Positions 1 through 9,600 of a stretch of 64,000 nt of DNA are shown one piece after another. The notes under the pieces were generated by a model that was not told the DNA's origin, did not search any database, and was given only the letters and a program-made list of their open reading frames with translations. Both the position numbers and the translations under genes were made by a program. The DNA is from an uncultured Streptomyces sp. (GTDB taxonomy: Bacteria > Actinomycetota > Actinomycetes > Streptomycetales > Streptomycetaceae): positions 62,001 to 126,000 of the forward strand of contig NZ_CANLBS010000014.1 of NCBI RefSeq assembly GCF_947488945.1, written 5' to 3'. Each line of letters begins with the position of its first letter. The stretch's first letter is position 1.

Positions 1-473
1 TGACCGGTCACCGTTCCATCCCCCCGGAGGCATACGCCCACGTCCTGAGCGGGCTGGTCGACGCGCTGGGGGACACGGGCGGGGCCGACGGGCCCCTGGA
101 GGCCCTGTCCAGCCTCGCGGTCGGCGCCGACCAGCTCTTCGCGGGCCTGGCACTGGACCGGGGGGCGAGACTGACCGTGGTGATCCCCAGCGGGGACTAC
201 GAGGACTGCTTCGACCGGGCCGACGACCTGGCCCGCTACCGCCGGCTGAAGTCCCGCGCCGCCCGGGAGGTGCGGCTCGCCTTCCCGCACTCCACGGACG
301 AGGCGTACTACGCCGCCGGCGCGTACATCGCCGACCACTGCGACCACCTGGTGGCGGTCTGGGACGGCGCCCCGGCCCGCGGCCTCGGCGGCACCGGCGA
401 CATCGTCACCTACGCCCGCGCACGGGGCCGCCGGGTCACCGTCGTCTGGCGCGAGGGCGTACGCAGGGACTGA
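1..473 (+). CDS. SLOG-domain nucleotide-sensing protein (5'-truncated by window edge)
   Basis: The open frame runs from the first base to TGA at 471-473. The visible protein begins TGHRSIPPEAY and continues with GADQLFAGLAL, VVIPSGDYEDCF and a C-terminal GTGDIVTYARARGRRVTVVW. This pattern (Gly-His-Arg near the N-terminus, a GAD-containing loop, a Rossmann-like fold ending with a Gly-Gly-Thr loop) is that of the SLOG superfamily, which binds or processes nucleotide-derived ligands. Only a few N-terminal residues should be missing, because SLOG proteins normally start just before the G-H-R motif. A GTG at 177 gives a shorter frame but would remove the ligand-binding first half, so it is not the start. 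The gene converges on a SLATT membrane protein with 18 bp between stops. SLOG-SLATT pairs are known predicted conflict systems. The ligand cannot be read from the sequence. Confidence 0.75.
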   Translation, partial: TGHRSIPPEAYAHVLSGLVDALGDTGGADGPLEALSSLAVGADQLFAGLALDRGARLTVVIPSGDYEDCFDRADDLARYRRLKSRAAREVRLAFPHSTDEAYYAAGAYIADHCDHLVAVWDGAPARGLGGTGDIVTYARARGRRVTVVWREGVRRD

Positions 474-491
474 CCCGGAGCTGAAGGCGCG

Positions 492-1421
492 TCACATGCG
501 GTGCCGGGCAAGCCAGTCGGTGTGCTCGGGCGACACGATCCGCTCGGTCTCGAACACCGCGGCGGCCCACTGACGCTCGGTCAGGGTGGTCTCCATCGCC
601 GCCTGCATCGACTCCAGGTCCGTTTCGATCAGCGAGTGGGCCGAGACCAGCGGGTGGTGCCTGCGCATCTCGTGCCACGCCAGGCACGCCGCCGCGACCG
701 CCGAGAGAACGCCCGTCAGCCCGAAGGACAGCCCCGCGCCGAAGGTCTGCGCGAGACTCAGCCCGAGGGCGGGCACCGTCAGCGCGCCCACGACCGTCGA
801 CCAGACGAAGGCGCTGTGCCGCGAAGCCCGTTGCCGGCGGCTGTACCACCGCCGCTGCTCGATCAGCCGGTCACGGATGTACGTCTCCTTGCGCACGGTG
901 AAGGCGCGCGCCCGGAGATCCCGCATCGACGGGGTGATGAGACCGGAGTCGGTACCGCTCAACTCCTCGCGGGGGTCCGCCCATCCGACCTTCCGCAGCT
1001 CCTGCAGCCCTTCTTCGAGACGGCTCGCGAAGACGGCCTCCGGGTGGACGACGGAGGAGTCGAACGGCGCCCCGTGCACCGCGTAGCGCCAGCAGTTCGA
1101 CTTGATGAACTCCGCCGCGGAGCGGTTGAGTTGCCAATGCGACTTCGCTCTGCGGCGCGCGGCGACCACGGTGGCGACCAGGGCACCCAGGTACGCCAAC
1201 GCCGCTAACGCGTGGGGCAGTTGGATGTCGGAGGCCACCGTCCACCGGTACGGCAGCGCGGCGGGGACCGCCCCGGCGACCAGCAGCGTGAGCTGCGCCC
1301 AGGTCGTCCGAGCGGCCTCCCGCTGACGGGCCACGGCGACGGCGTCGGTGTGATGGAAGAGTTCGGGCAGGTCCTGGTTCCTGAACACCATGGACTGGAG
1401 CGGTCCTGGTATCGCCGACAT
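492..1421 (-). CDS. Tandem SLATT-domain membrane protein (DUF4231 type), predicted effector partner of SLOG
   Basis: 309 residues from ATG at 1421 (MSAIPGPLQS), chosen because AGGGGG lies 6 bases upstream; the frame stays open to 1514 but the extra residues look like translated leader. Two similar halves can be seen. Each has a pair of hydrophobic helices (about residues 40-60 and 70-90; about 215-235 and 240-260) followed by a charged helical stretch. The second half ends with the family pattern SLIETDLESMQAAMETTLTERQWAAAVFETE, split here as SLIETDLESMQ and TLTERQWAAAV. This is the SLATT_3 plus SLATT_1 (DUF4231) layout. SLATT proteins are proposed pore-forming or membrane-disrupting effectors switched on by nucleotide signals sensed by SLOG or similar partners. 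The adjacent convergent SLOG gene supports that role; toxicity is inference. Confidence 0.75.
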   Translation of the reverse strand: MSAIPGPLQSMVFRNQDLPELFHHTDAVAVARQREAARTTWAQLTLLVAGAVPAALPYRWTVASDIQLPHALAALAYLGALVATVVAARRRAKSHWQLNRSAAEFIKSNCWRYAVHGAPFDSSVVHPEAVFASRLEEGLQELRKVGWADPREELSGTDSGLITPSMRDLRARAFTVRKETYIRDRLIEQRRWYSRRQRASRHSAFVWSTVVGALTVPALGLSLAQTFGAGLSFGLTGVLSAVAAACLAWHEMRRHHPLVSAHSLIETDLESMQAAMETTLTERQWAAAVFETERIVSPEHTDWLARHRM

Positions 1422-1648
1422 GTGGGCCCCCTGTCTGCAGGTTCCGCGCGCCGTGAGCCGGGCGTCCCGGCCCGGCCCGGCCCGGGACGCGCTGCGGGCC
1501 GCACGCGGGCACACGAGAGTAGGCGGCCAGAACGAGGCGCGGCAATGGCGCCTTGCTCCGCAGGGCGCTTTCCGGCCCGACGCCCTCTCGTCGTCCCCGT
1601 CCAGGTGTGCGACAGTGCGACAACTGCGCCTGTTTGAAAGGGCGTTGT

Positions 1649-2386
1649 ATGAGTGGACGGTCGTGGCGGAGGGGGATGCGGGTGCGTCGCAGGAGAGCGG
1701 ACGGAGCCGGCGCGCCGGAGGGGGTGCAGCGCCGGGTGCGCCGCAGCCGGCTGCTCTTCACCGCGCCGCTGACCGCCCTCGTCCTGCTGTGTGCCGTCCT
1801 GTTGTGGGAGGTGCTGCGCGCCAACGTCTCCGACGGGGCGCGCAGCGGGTTCCCCTGGCGGGTGGAGCTGCTCGGTCCCGAGGCGCTCGGCAGCCTGCTG
1901 GCGGTCGCGGCCGGAGCCGTCCTGGCCAGGGCGCAGTACGCGCGTACCGTGCGGCCCTACCTGGGGCTCCGCGGGGCGTGGACCGACGGAGCGCTCACCG
2001 GCGGGGGCAGCGCCTGGAGGGTGGGTGTCCTGAACGGCGGACACGTGGCCGTGGTGGAGTCCTGGGACTACTGCCTGGTGCCCGCGGGCCGGCCGCGCCG
2101 GGAATGCGGGTGGACGGGGGCGGCCGAACTGGGCGTGGCGCTGGCCTCGGCGGGGCTCGTGGTGGGCGAGGACTTCCAGGTGGTGTCCTTCGGCGCGGGG
2201 TTTCCGCTCGTGCGGAGCGACGGGTACGAGACGGTGCTGATCGGGACGTTCTCGCGGCGCTTCACGCGGGAGGTGGACGCGTTGCTGGTCCGGGTCCGCG
2301 TCGCGGACGTCGTCGGGGACGCCCACGAACGGGTGATGGACTGCCTGGCGGGCGTGCGCCACGGGACGAGCGTGCCACGCGACTGA
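1649..2386 (+). CDS. Hypothetical two-pass membrane protein
   Basis: 245 residues from ATG 1649 (MSGRSWRRGMRV), with GAAAGGG 6 bases upstream. The frame extends to 1553 without a convincing ribosome site. An Arg-rich N-terminus is followed by a hydrophobic helix at about residues 35-58 (LLFTAPLTALVLLCAVLLWE) and a second at about 78-97. The remaining ~145 residues look like a soluble beta-rich domain (RPYLGLRGAW, WRVGVLNGGHVAVVESWDYCLV). I do not recognise the family. It lies between the SLOG/SLATT pair and the FxsABCT locus, is co-directional with the latter, and is separated from it by 275 bp in which I see no gene. It may belong to neither. Confidence 0.6.
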   Translation: MSGRSWRRGMRVRRRRADGAGAPEGVQRRVRRSRLLFTAPLTALVLLCAVLLWEVLRANVSDGARSGFPWRVELLGPEALGSLLAVAAGAVLARAQYARTVRPYLGLRGAWTDGALTGGGSAWRVGVLNGGHVAVVESWDYCLVPAGRPRRECGWTGAAELGVALASAGLVVGEDFQVVSFGAGFPLVRSDGYETVLIGTFSRRFTREVDALLVRVRVADVVGDAHERVMDCLAGVRHGTSVPRD

Positions 2387-2661
2387 GGGGCCGGAAGGTG
2401 CTCGCCGGCGTGTCGTCCGGGCGGGGCTTCGGCCGTCGGTGGACACGACGTGGGCCGGGCGGGGTTGCGGTGCGGCCACGGACGTGTAGGGGGAACCGGT
2501 CGTCCGGTCCGCGGCTTTTTCGGAACGCCGGGGCCGGGACCTGCGCCTACGCCACCCCGTGAGGAACTCCGGTTCATTCGGACGGTGCAATTCGCGCTGG
2601 TGTTTCGAGCCGGTAAATAGCTGGCGGCGAGAGCGCGGACGTGTAGGACGGGAGTAAAGTC

Positions 2662-2901
2662 ATGCTGCCGGACCTGCGTGAACGCGGTGCGGTGCGCGAC
2701 AGAATGTCCGGAATCGAACCATCAAGGATGGCCGTGAAGACCTACGCAATCTCCCCCTCCTTCGCTGATGCGAAGAAGAGCCGTTCGCTGCTCGTCGAGA
2801 TCGACCCCCGGGGTGTCGAGGCCACCAGGAAGATCGATCGTGTATTCGGTTCCGTCACGGGCCGCCGTGGCCAGGCTTCGACCTTCAGTTCGGCTCTCTG
2901 A
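2662..2901 (+). CDS. fxsA: FxsA precursor peptide (FxSxx-COOH protein) of a radical-SAM cyclophane RiPP
   Basis: 79 residues from ATG 2662, with GGGAG 7 bases upstream. Internal ATGs at 2704 and 2728 lack a site. The protein ends TFSSAL, which fits the family signature F-x-S-x-x-COOH exactly (F-S-S-A-L). It has no cysteine and a mixed, charged leader. Its stop is 30 bp before the radical SAM gene, so the two are almost certainly co-transcribed. In this family FxsB joins the phenylalanine ring to the side chain of the residue two positions on, giving a three-residue cyclophane. The predicted product would be crosslinked at the terminal F-S-S. Its biological role is not known from the sequence; the leader shows no obvious cleavage motif. 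Confidence 0.85.
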   Translation: MLPDLRERGAVRDRMSGIEPSRMAVKTYAISPSFADAKKSRSLLVEIDPRGVEATRKIDRVFGSVTGRRGQASTFSSAL

Positions 2902-2931
2902 GGACCCTCGAAACGTGGCTAGACTGACGGA

Positions 2932-5190
2932 ATGACTGGACCCCTGGTCCCCTTCCGCGAAATCGTGCTCAAGGTGCACAGTAGGTGCGATCTTGCCTGC
3001 GATCATTGTTATGTCTATGAACATGCTGATCAGAGTTGGCGCACAAGGCCTAAAACGATCTCTGACGAAGCCATTTCATGGACCGCCCGGCGCCTCGCCG
3101 AGCATGCCGAAAAGCATGGTCTCCCCTCCATCTCAGTGATCCTGCACGGAGGGGAGCCTCTCCTCGCCGGCCCCGCCCGCCTGCGACGGGTCTGCGAGGA
3201 ACTCGGCTCGGCCCTGGACGGCGTCGCCGAACTGGATCTCCGGATCCACACCAACGGTGTCCAGCTCGGCCCCCGCTATCTGGACCTCTTCGACGAGTTC
3301 GGCGTCAAGGTGGGGATCTCCCTCGACGGGGACCGCGTGGCCAACGACCGCCACCGTCGCTATGCGGACGGGCGGACGAGCCACCCCCAGGTGCTCAAGG
3401 CCGTCGACCTGCTGCGGCAGGAACGCTACCGCCACCTCAATCTCGGTCTGCTCTGCACGGTCGACGTCCGCAACGATCCGGTCGCCGTCTTCGACGCGCT
3501 GGCGGAGCTCGAACCGCCCCTCGTGGACTTCCTGCTCCCGCACGCGACCTGGGACGACCCGCCGTTGCGGCCGGACCGTGCGGCCACCCCGTATGCCGAC
3601 TGGCTCCTCGCGGTCTTCGACCGCTGGCAGGAGCGCGGGCGCCCCATCCCGGTCCGGTTCTTCTCCTCGATCCTCTCCAGCCTCACCGGCGGTCCCAGCC
3701 TCACCGAGTCGCTGGGGCTCGCCCCCACGGACCTCGTCGTGGTGGAGACGGACGGGAAACTCGAACAGGTCGACTCCCTCAAGAGCGCCTACGAGGGGGC
3801 GGCCGCGACCGGCTTCGACGTGTTCACCCACTCGTTCGACGACGTGGCCGCGCACCCCGGGGTGCGGGCGCGTCAGCTCGGGCTCGCGGGCGTCAGCGAG
3901 GAGTGCCGCGGCTGCCCCGTCGTACGCTCGTGCGGCGGGGGTCTCTACACCCATCGGTACCGCTCCGCCAACGACTTCGACAACCCCTCGGTCTACTGCG
4001 CCGACCTCGCGGCGCTCGTGCGGGGGGTGGAGGACCGGACGGCCCAGGCGTTGGGGTCGCCGGCGGTGTCGGACCCCGCGGCGCTCGACGCCGAACAGCG
4101 GGAGCTGACCAGGACCTTCCTGGCGCGGCTCAACGCGGAGCTGGCGGAGCCCGCCGGTGAGCCGTGGGCCTCGGCCTGGGCCTCGCTGGTGGAGCTGGAG
4201 GCCTCGGGGGCGGGGGCCGCGGAGCTGGAGCGCGTCCTGGCCCATCCGTACACGGCGTCGTGGGTGCGCGGCACTCTGGCGGACCTGTACGCGGGACGCG
4301 GAGTCGAGGTGTCCGCCGAGGTGGCCCGGCTGTCCGCGTCGGTGGCCGCCGCGGCGCTGAGGGCCGGCCTGGACGCGCCCGTCCCGGTGCCCTTCACGGA
4401 CGGCCGTCTCCATCTGCCGACGCTCGGGACCCTGCGCGCCGCCGGCCCCGGCGAGCGCGGCGAGGCCCTGCTCCGCGCCCTTCCGGGAGGATGCGCGGCC
4501 CGATCCGGGGACGCCCCCGAGCGGCGCGTCGAACGGTTCGACGCGGACGGCGCCCACTGGGAAGCGGTGCGAACGGTGGGCGGCGGCGGTGCTCCGCTGC
4601 TCGCCCTCGACGATCTGGACCCCTACCGCGACTGCTTCGGGACGGCGCCCGCGCCGAGGCTCGCCGAGGACGACGTCCAGCGACACGCCCGGCGGTTCGC
4701 CGAGGCGTGGAAACTGCTCCACGAGGCGGCACCCTCCCTCGGCGCGGTCATGGCGCGCTCCCTCGCCGTCCTCACGCCGGTCCTCGGACCACCGGCCGAC
4801 GACGCCGGTCCCGCCCACGGGGCGCTGGGCATCGACGGCACGGGCGAAGCGCGGGACGTGGCACTCGGCCTCCTGCGCGGTTTCCGGCGAGCCGCTCTGC
4901 GTGCGCGGGAAGACGTGGTGGACCTGTACGCACTGGACGGCGCCTGGGAACACCGGTCTCCTTGGCGGGCGGAGAAGGTTCCCTTCTCGGTGCTGCTGGC
5001 GGAGACTTTCGAACGCACGGCGACGGGCCTGCTCGATCCGCGACTGATGCGAGGGGTTCCGGAAGCCCTCGAAACGCTCGAATCGGCCGCCGAACTCACC
5101 GTGGACGGAAAACAACTGCTCCTCGCACTCCGGAAAGAGGCAGACGGCCAAGTGGCCACGGTTTCTGCGGGCAAAAGTGCGGCCCGGTAA
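2932..5190 (+). CDS. fxsB: FxsB radical SAM/SPASM cyclophane-forming maturase with degenerate HExxH-type C-terminal domain
   Basis: 752 residues. The radical SAM cluster motif CxxxCxxC is C19, C23, C26 (SRCDLACDHCYVYEH), followed by HGGEPLL and SLDG. A SPASM domain with C325, C328 and C334 and a later VYC binds auxiliary clusters. It should install the cyclophane on FxsA, whose gene ends 30 bp upstream. After about residue 380 comes a ~370-residue extension resembling the HExxH-motif domain often fused to FxsB. Where LVHExxH is expected the sequence reads LLRGFRR (residues 647-653), followed by a recognisable SPWR and VLLAETFE, so the zinc site appears lost. The spacing before the ATG has no strong ribosome site, so translation may be coupled to fxsA. 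The GC and codon pattern match the neighbours. Confidence 0.85.
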   Translation: MTGPLVPFREIVLKVHSRCDLACDHCYVYEHADQSWRTRPKTISDEAISWTARRLAEHAEKHGLPSISVILHGGEPLLAGPARLRRVCEELGSALDGVAELDLRIHTNGVQLGPRYLDLFDEFGVKVGISLDGDRVANDRHRRYADGRTSHPQVLKAVDLLRQERYRHLNLGLLCTVDVRNDPVAVFDALAELEPPLVDFLLPHATWDDPPLRPDRAATPYADWLLAVFDRWQERGRPIPVRFFSSILSSLTGGPSLTESLGLAPTDLVVVETDGKLEQVDSLKSAYEGAAATGFDVFTHSFDDVAAHPGVRARQLGLAGVSEECRGCPVVRSCGGGLYTHRYRSANDFDNPSVYCADLAALVRGVEDRTAQALGSPAVSDPAALDAEQRELTRTFLARLNAELAEPAGEPWASAWASLVELEASGAGAAELERVLAHPYTASWVRGTLADLYAGRGVEVSAEVARLSASVAAAALRAGLDAPVPVPFTDGRLHLPTLGTLRAAGPGERGEALLRALPGGCAARSGDAPERRVERFDADGAHWEAVRTVGGGGAPLLALDDLDPYRDCFGTAPAPRLAEDDVQRHARRFAEAWKLLHEAAPSLGAVMARSLAVLTPVLGPPADDAGPAHGALGIDGTGEARDVALGLLRGFRRAALRAREDVVDLYALDGAWEHRSPWRAEKVPFSVLLAETFERTATGLLDPRLMRGVPEALETLESAAELTVDGKQLLLALRKEADGQVATVSAGKSAAR

Positions 5191-5364
5191 TCGATCAAGC
5201 GGATATGTGATCGGAACTGTGGGCGGATGACCGGAAAAAGTTGTTCATTGGCCGGATGGGACGGGGGTGGAGAGGACTCCATCCGGGAATGATGAATTCG
5301 CTCGCACTCACTCCCGGTTCTCCGGGGCGGGAGTGCTCACACAAGACGGGGGTCGTGTGCACGC

Positions 5365-6672
5365 ATGACGCAGCAGCGAGCGGCGGACAATCGGCCGTAC
5401 TTCTTCCTCAGCTACGCGCATACACCGGGGTACGGCGGTGGCACGGACCCCGATATGTGGGTCGAGCGCCTTTATCAGGACCTCTGCGGCCATGTGATGG
5501 CCCTGACGGATCTTCCCGCCGGTACCCCCGCCGGATTCATGGACCGGGAGATACGCTCCGGCGAGGGCTGGTCGGAGCGGCTCGGCGACGTGCTCGCCAC
5601 CTGCCGGGTCTTCGTCCCCCTGTTCTCGCCGCGGTACTTCGCCAGCGAGATGTGCGGCAAGGAGTGGTACGCCTTCGAGCAGCGGGCCATCCACCACCGC
5701 GCCCGCCTCAACCGCCCGGCCGAGGCCATCGTCCCGGCCCTCTGGGTCCCCGTACCGCCCAGCCAGCTCCCCGGCTCCGCCGAGCGGCTGCAATTCAACC
5801 ACCGTGATTTCGGCGAGCGTTACGTCACCGACGGGCTCTACGGGCTGATCAAACTCCGCATCTTCGCCCAGGAGTACGAACGCGCCGTCTACGAACTGGC
5901 CAAACGCATCGTCAGCGTCGCCGACACCGTGCGGATGGAGACCGGCCGCCCCGTGGACTACCGCCTGGCCCCCAGCGCGTTCGGCTCGCCCAACAGCGGC
6001 AGCGGCGCACCGAGGCCCATGCGGATCACCATCGCCGCCCCCACCCGGCACGACCTGCCCGACGGCCGGCTCACCGACTACTACGGCGACAACCCGCAGG
6101 ACTGGAACCCCTACCACCCGGACTCCGCACGGCCGTTGGCCTACGTCGCGGAGGAACTGGTGCGGTCCCTCAACTACCAGGCGGTCATCGGCTCGTTCGA
6201 CGAGGAACTGGGCAGGTCCGGCGGGAAACCGCCCCCCAGCGCCCCGGAGATCCTGCTCCTGGACCGCTGGGCGCTCCAGGACGAGGACCGGCGGCGCAGA
6301 CTCGCGGCCTTCGACGCCGAGGACCGGCCCTGGGTGACCATGGTGGTCCCCTGGAACCGCGACGACCACCAGAGCCGGGCCGCCGAGGCCGAACTGATCG
6401 ACAAGCTCGAAGCGACCCTGCCCAAGAAGCTCAGCCAGGGACGCACCCACTGCCGGGCCGCCGCCAGAGGCGTGCCGAGCATGGAGGCGTTCGGCCAGAT
6501 CCTGCCGCAGGTGGTGGAGGTCGCCGCCCAGCAGTACCTGCGCCACGCCACCGCCTACCCGCCCGCGACCGGCGGCGGCCACGGCGAACGCACCCGGCTG
6601 ACCGGGCCCATGGGCAGCACCCAGTTCATACCCGACACGCTCGACCGATCGACGGAAGCGGAGGACGTATGA
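5365..6672 (+). CDS. fxsC: FxsC, TIR-like protein of the FxSxx-COOH system
   Basis: 435 residues. The N-terminal ~170 residues form a TIR-like domain: PYFFLSYAH, FMDREIRSGEGW, then FVPLFSPRYFASEMCGKEW. The last segment matches the TIR pattern S-x-x-Y-x-x-S-x-x-C-x-x-E, with E100 at the position of the catalytic glutamate of TIR NADases. Residues ~200-400 are the FxsC C-terminal domain (DWNPYHP, ILLLDRWAL, WVTMVVPWNRDD). The gene follows fxsB after 174 bp and overlaps fxsT by ATGA at 6669-6672, so FxsC and FxsT are translationally coupled and probably interact. Whether it cleaves NAD or only scaffolds is unknown. The C-terminal ~30 residues are low-complexity. Confidence 0.85.
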   Translation: MTQQRAADNRPYFFLSYAHTPGYGGGTDPDMWVERLYQDLCGHVMALTDLPAGTPAGFMDREIRSGEGWSERLGDVLATCRVFVPLFSPRYFASEMCGKEWYAFEQRAIHHRARLNRPAEAIVPALWVPVPPSQLPGSAERLQFNHRDFGERYVTDGLYGLIKLRIFAQEYERAVYELAKRIVSVADTVRMETGRPVDYRLAPSAFGSPNSGSGAPRPMRITIAAPTRHDLPDGRLTDYYGDNPQDWNPYHPDSARPLAYVAEELVRSLNYQAVIGSFDEELGRSGGKPPPSAPEILLLDRWALQDEDRRRRLAAFDAEDRPWVTMVVPWNRDDHQSRAAEAELIDKLEATLPKKLSQGRTHCRAAARGVPSMEAFGQILPQVVEVAAQQYLRHATAYPPATGGGHGERTRLTGPMGSTQFIPDTLDRSTEAEDV

Positions 6673-9600
6673 CAGCCGGCCGGGACGGGCGGATCATCAC
6701 TTTCTACTCCTACAAGGGGGGCACGGGCCGCACCATGGCCCTGGCCAACACCGCGTGGATCCTCGCCGCGAACGGCAAACGCGTGCTGGCCGTCGACTGG
6801 GACCTCGAAGCCCCCGGTCTGCACCGGTTCTTCCACCCCTTCCTCGACCCCTCGACCCTGCGCGCCACCACAGGGGTGATCGACCTCATCACCGAGTTCG
6901 CGTGGGCCGCCACCGACCCCGTGCAGCGGGCCGACGACTGGCACCGCGACTACGCCCGCATCCAGCAGCACGCCGTCTCGCTCACCCCCGAGACGCTCGG
7001 CTGGGAGTTCCCGCGCGGCGGCACCCTCGACTTCGTCTCCGCCGGACGCCAGAACCGCGAGTACTCCGCCACCGTCGCCACGTTCGACTGGGACAACTTC
7101 TACGACCGGCTGGGCGGCGGCCTCTTCTTCGACGCCCTCCGCGACGACATGAAGGCCAACTACGACTACGTCCTCATCGACAGCCGTACCGGCCTCAGCG
7201 ACATCGCCGACATCTGCACCGGGCACCTGCCCGACGCGCTCGTCGACTGCTTCACCCTCAGCGACCAGTCGATCGACGGGGCCGCCTCCGTGGCCCGGCA
7301 GATCGCCGACCGCTACACCGGCCGGTCCATCGCCGTCTTCCCCGTCCCGATGCGCATCGACGAGGGCGAGAAGGAGAAGGCGGACGCCGGACGGGCGCTC
7401 GCCCGGCTCAAGTTCGACCGGCTGCCGCGCCACCTCACCGGCGAAGAACTCACCGCCTACTGGGGCGCGGTGGAGATCCCCTACCGCCCCTACTACGCCT
7501 ACGAGGAGACCCTGGCCACCTTCGGGGACGAATCCGGTCTCTCCAACTCCCTGCTCTCCGCCTTCGAACGGCTGGTCACGGTCGTCACGGAGGGCGAGGT
7601 CACCGCCATGCCCACCGTCGCCGAAGAGGTGCGGCTGCGGATCCGCGACGCGTTCACCCGGCGCAGGCCCTCCCTGCCCGCCGACATCTCGCTCAACTAC
7701 GTCGCGGAGAACCGCATGTGGGCCGACTGGGTCGAGTCGGTGCTCACCCGGGCGGGCTTCCGTGTCCTCGCGCGGGACGTCTCGGCGGAGCGTGAGGACG
7801 AGGACAGCGAACCGGACGGCTCCGACGTCGCCTCCCGGGCCGTCGTCCTGCTCTCCAGCGCCTATCTGAAGTCGCAGCGCGCCACGGAGCTGTGGGGCCG
7901 GTCCGTCTCCGAGGACCCGGGCGGCGGCCGGCGGCAACTGCTGCCCTTCCGGGTCGGCGACGTCCGTCTGTCCGGCCCCTACATCGACCGCAACCCCGTC
8001 GACCTCTTCCGGCTCGACGAGGTGCACGCCACCGCCGCGCTCCTGCGGGCGCTGGACCGCCCGGTACAGCTCGCCGACGGATCCGCCGCACCCGGCCCCC
8101 GCTTCCCGGGGACCGTCCCGAAGATCTGGAACGCACCGCCGCGCAACGCGGGCTTCACCGGCCGCTCGCTGATGCTGGAGCGGATGCGCGACCAGCTCGG
8201 CGGCGGTATGGCCGTGGTCCTGCCGCAGCCGCAGACCCTGTACGGGCTCGGTGGCGTGGGCAAGACCCAGGTCGCCCTGGAGTACGTGCACCGCTTCATG
8301 GCCGACTACGACCTGGTGTGGTGGATATCCTCCGAGCAGACCGACGACGTGGTGGCCTCGCTCGCCGAGCTCGCCGTCCGGCTCGGCGCCCAGGGCGGCG
8401 ACGACATGGCGGCCGCGTCGCAGGAGGCGGTCGACCTGCTGCGACGCGGGGTGCCCTCCGATCGCTGGCTGCTGGTCTTCGACAACGCCGACGACCCGGA
8501 ACGGCTGCGCCGCTACTTCCCGCAGGGCGGATCGGGCCACATCGTGGTGACGTCGAGGAACCAGAGCTGGTCGCAGCACGGGGACGCGCTGCCGGTCGAC
8601 GTGTTCCTGCGCGAGGAGTCGATCGAACACCTGCAACGGCGCGCTCCGGGCCTGAACGACGAGGACGCCGCGCGGGTGGCGACCGCCGTCGGCGATCTCC
8701 CGCTCGCCGTCGAGCAGGCCGCCGCCTGGATCGCCGAGACCGCCACCCCGGTCGAGACGTATCTGGAGCAGCTCGCCGACCAGGCACCCCAGGTGCTCTC
8801 CCTGAACCAGCCGGCCGGATACCCGGAGCCGGTGGCCGCCACCTGGAACGTCTCGATCCAGCGGCTCAGGGAGCGCTCGCCCGCCGCGGTGCGGCTGCTC
8901 CAGCTCTGCGCCTTCTTCGCGCCCGAGCCGATCAACGCCAATCTCCTCTACAGCAAGGAGATGATCGAGGCGCTCAAGCCCTACGACTCCTCGCTGCAGG
9001 AGAAGCTGGTCCTCGGCCGGGTCATCAGGGAGATCGGCAGGTTCGCCCTGGCCAAGGTCGACCAGGTGTCCAACTCCATCCAGGTGCACCGGCTCGTCCA
9101 GGCCATCATCAAGGCGCAGTTGACCGACGAGGAGCAGCGGGAGGCCCGGCACGTGGTGCACCGCATCCTCGCCGGCGCCCGCCCCGACGACGACGAGCCC
9201 ATCGACAACCCGGACAACTGGCCGCGGTTCGCCACCATCTGGCCGCACCTCGGCCCGTCCGACGCCCGCAACTGCAAGGAGCCCGAGACGCGAAGGCTGC
9301 TCATCGACCGGGTGCGCTACCTCTGGAAGCGGGGCGACTTCCGTACGGCGGGCGCCCTCGGGGCCGAACTGCGCGAGATCTGGAAGGGGACGCTGGGCGA
9401 GGACGACATCCAGTACCTCTACCTGTGCTTCCACCTCTCCAACATCTACCGCTCGCGGGGACGTTACGTGGAGGCGCGGGAACTCGACGAGATCACGCTG
9501 GAGAGGCAGCGCACGGTCCTGGGACCCGAGCACCCGCACACCTACATGACCACCAGCAGCCTGGCGACCGACCTCGGCATGCTCGGCGACTACTCGAAGG

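Noticed and set aside
2068..2577. 169-codon minus-strand frame filling the gap before fxsA
   Set aside because: Proline/arginine-rich composition typical of non-coding frames in this genome, no ribosome site, and it overlaps the end of the 1649 gene.
2932..5190. FxsB as a lanthipeptide or sactipeptide enzyme
   Set aside because: The precursor has no cysteine, so thioether chemistry is excluded; the F-x-S-x-x C-terminus specifies the FxsA/FxsB family.
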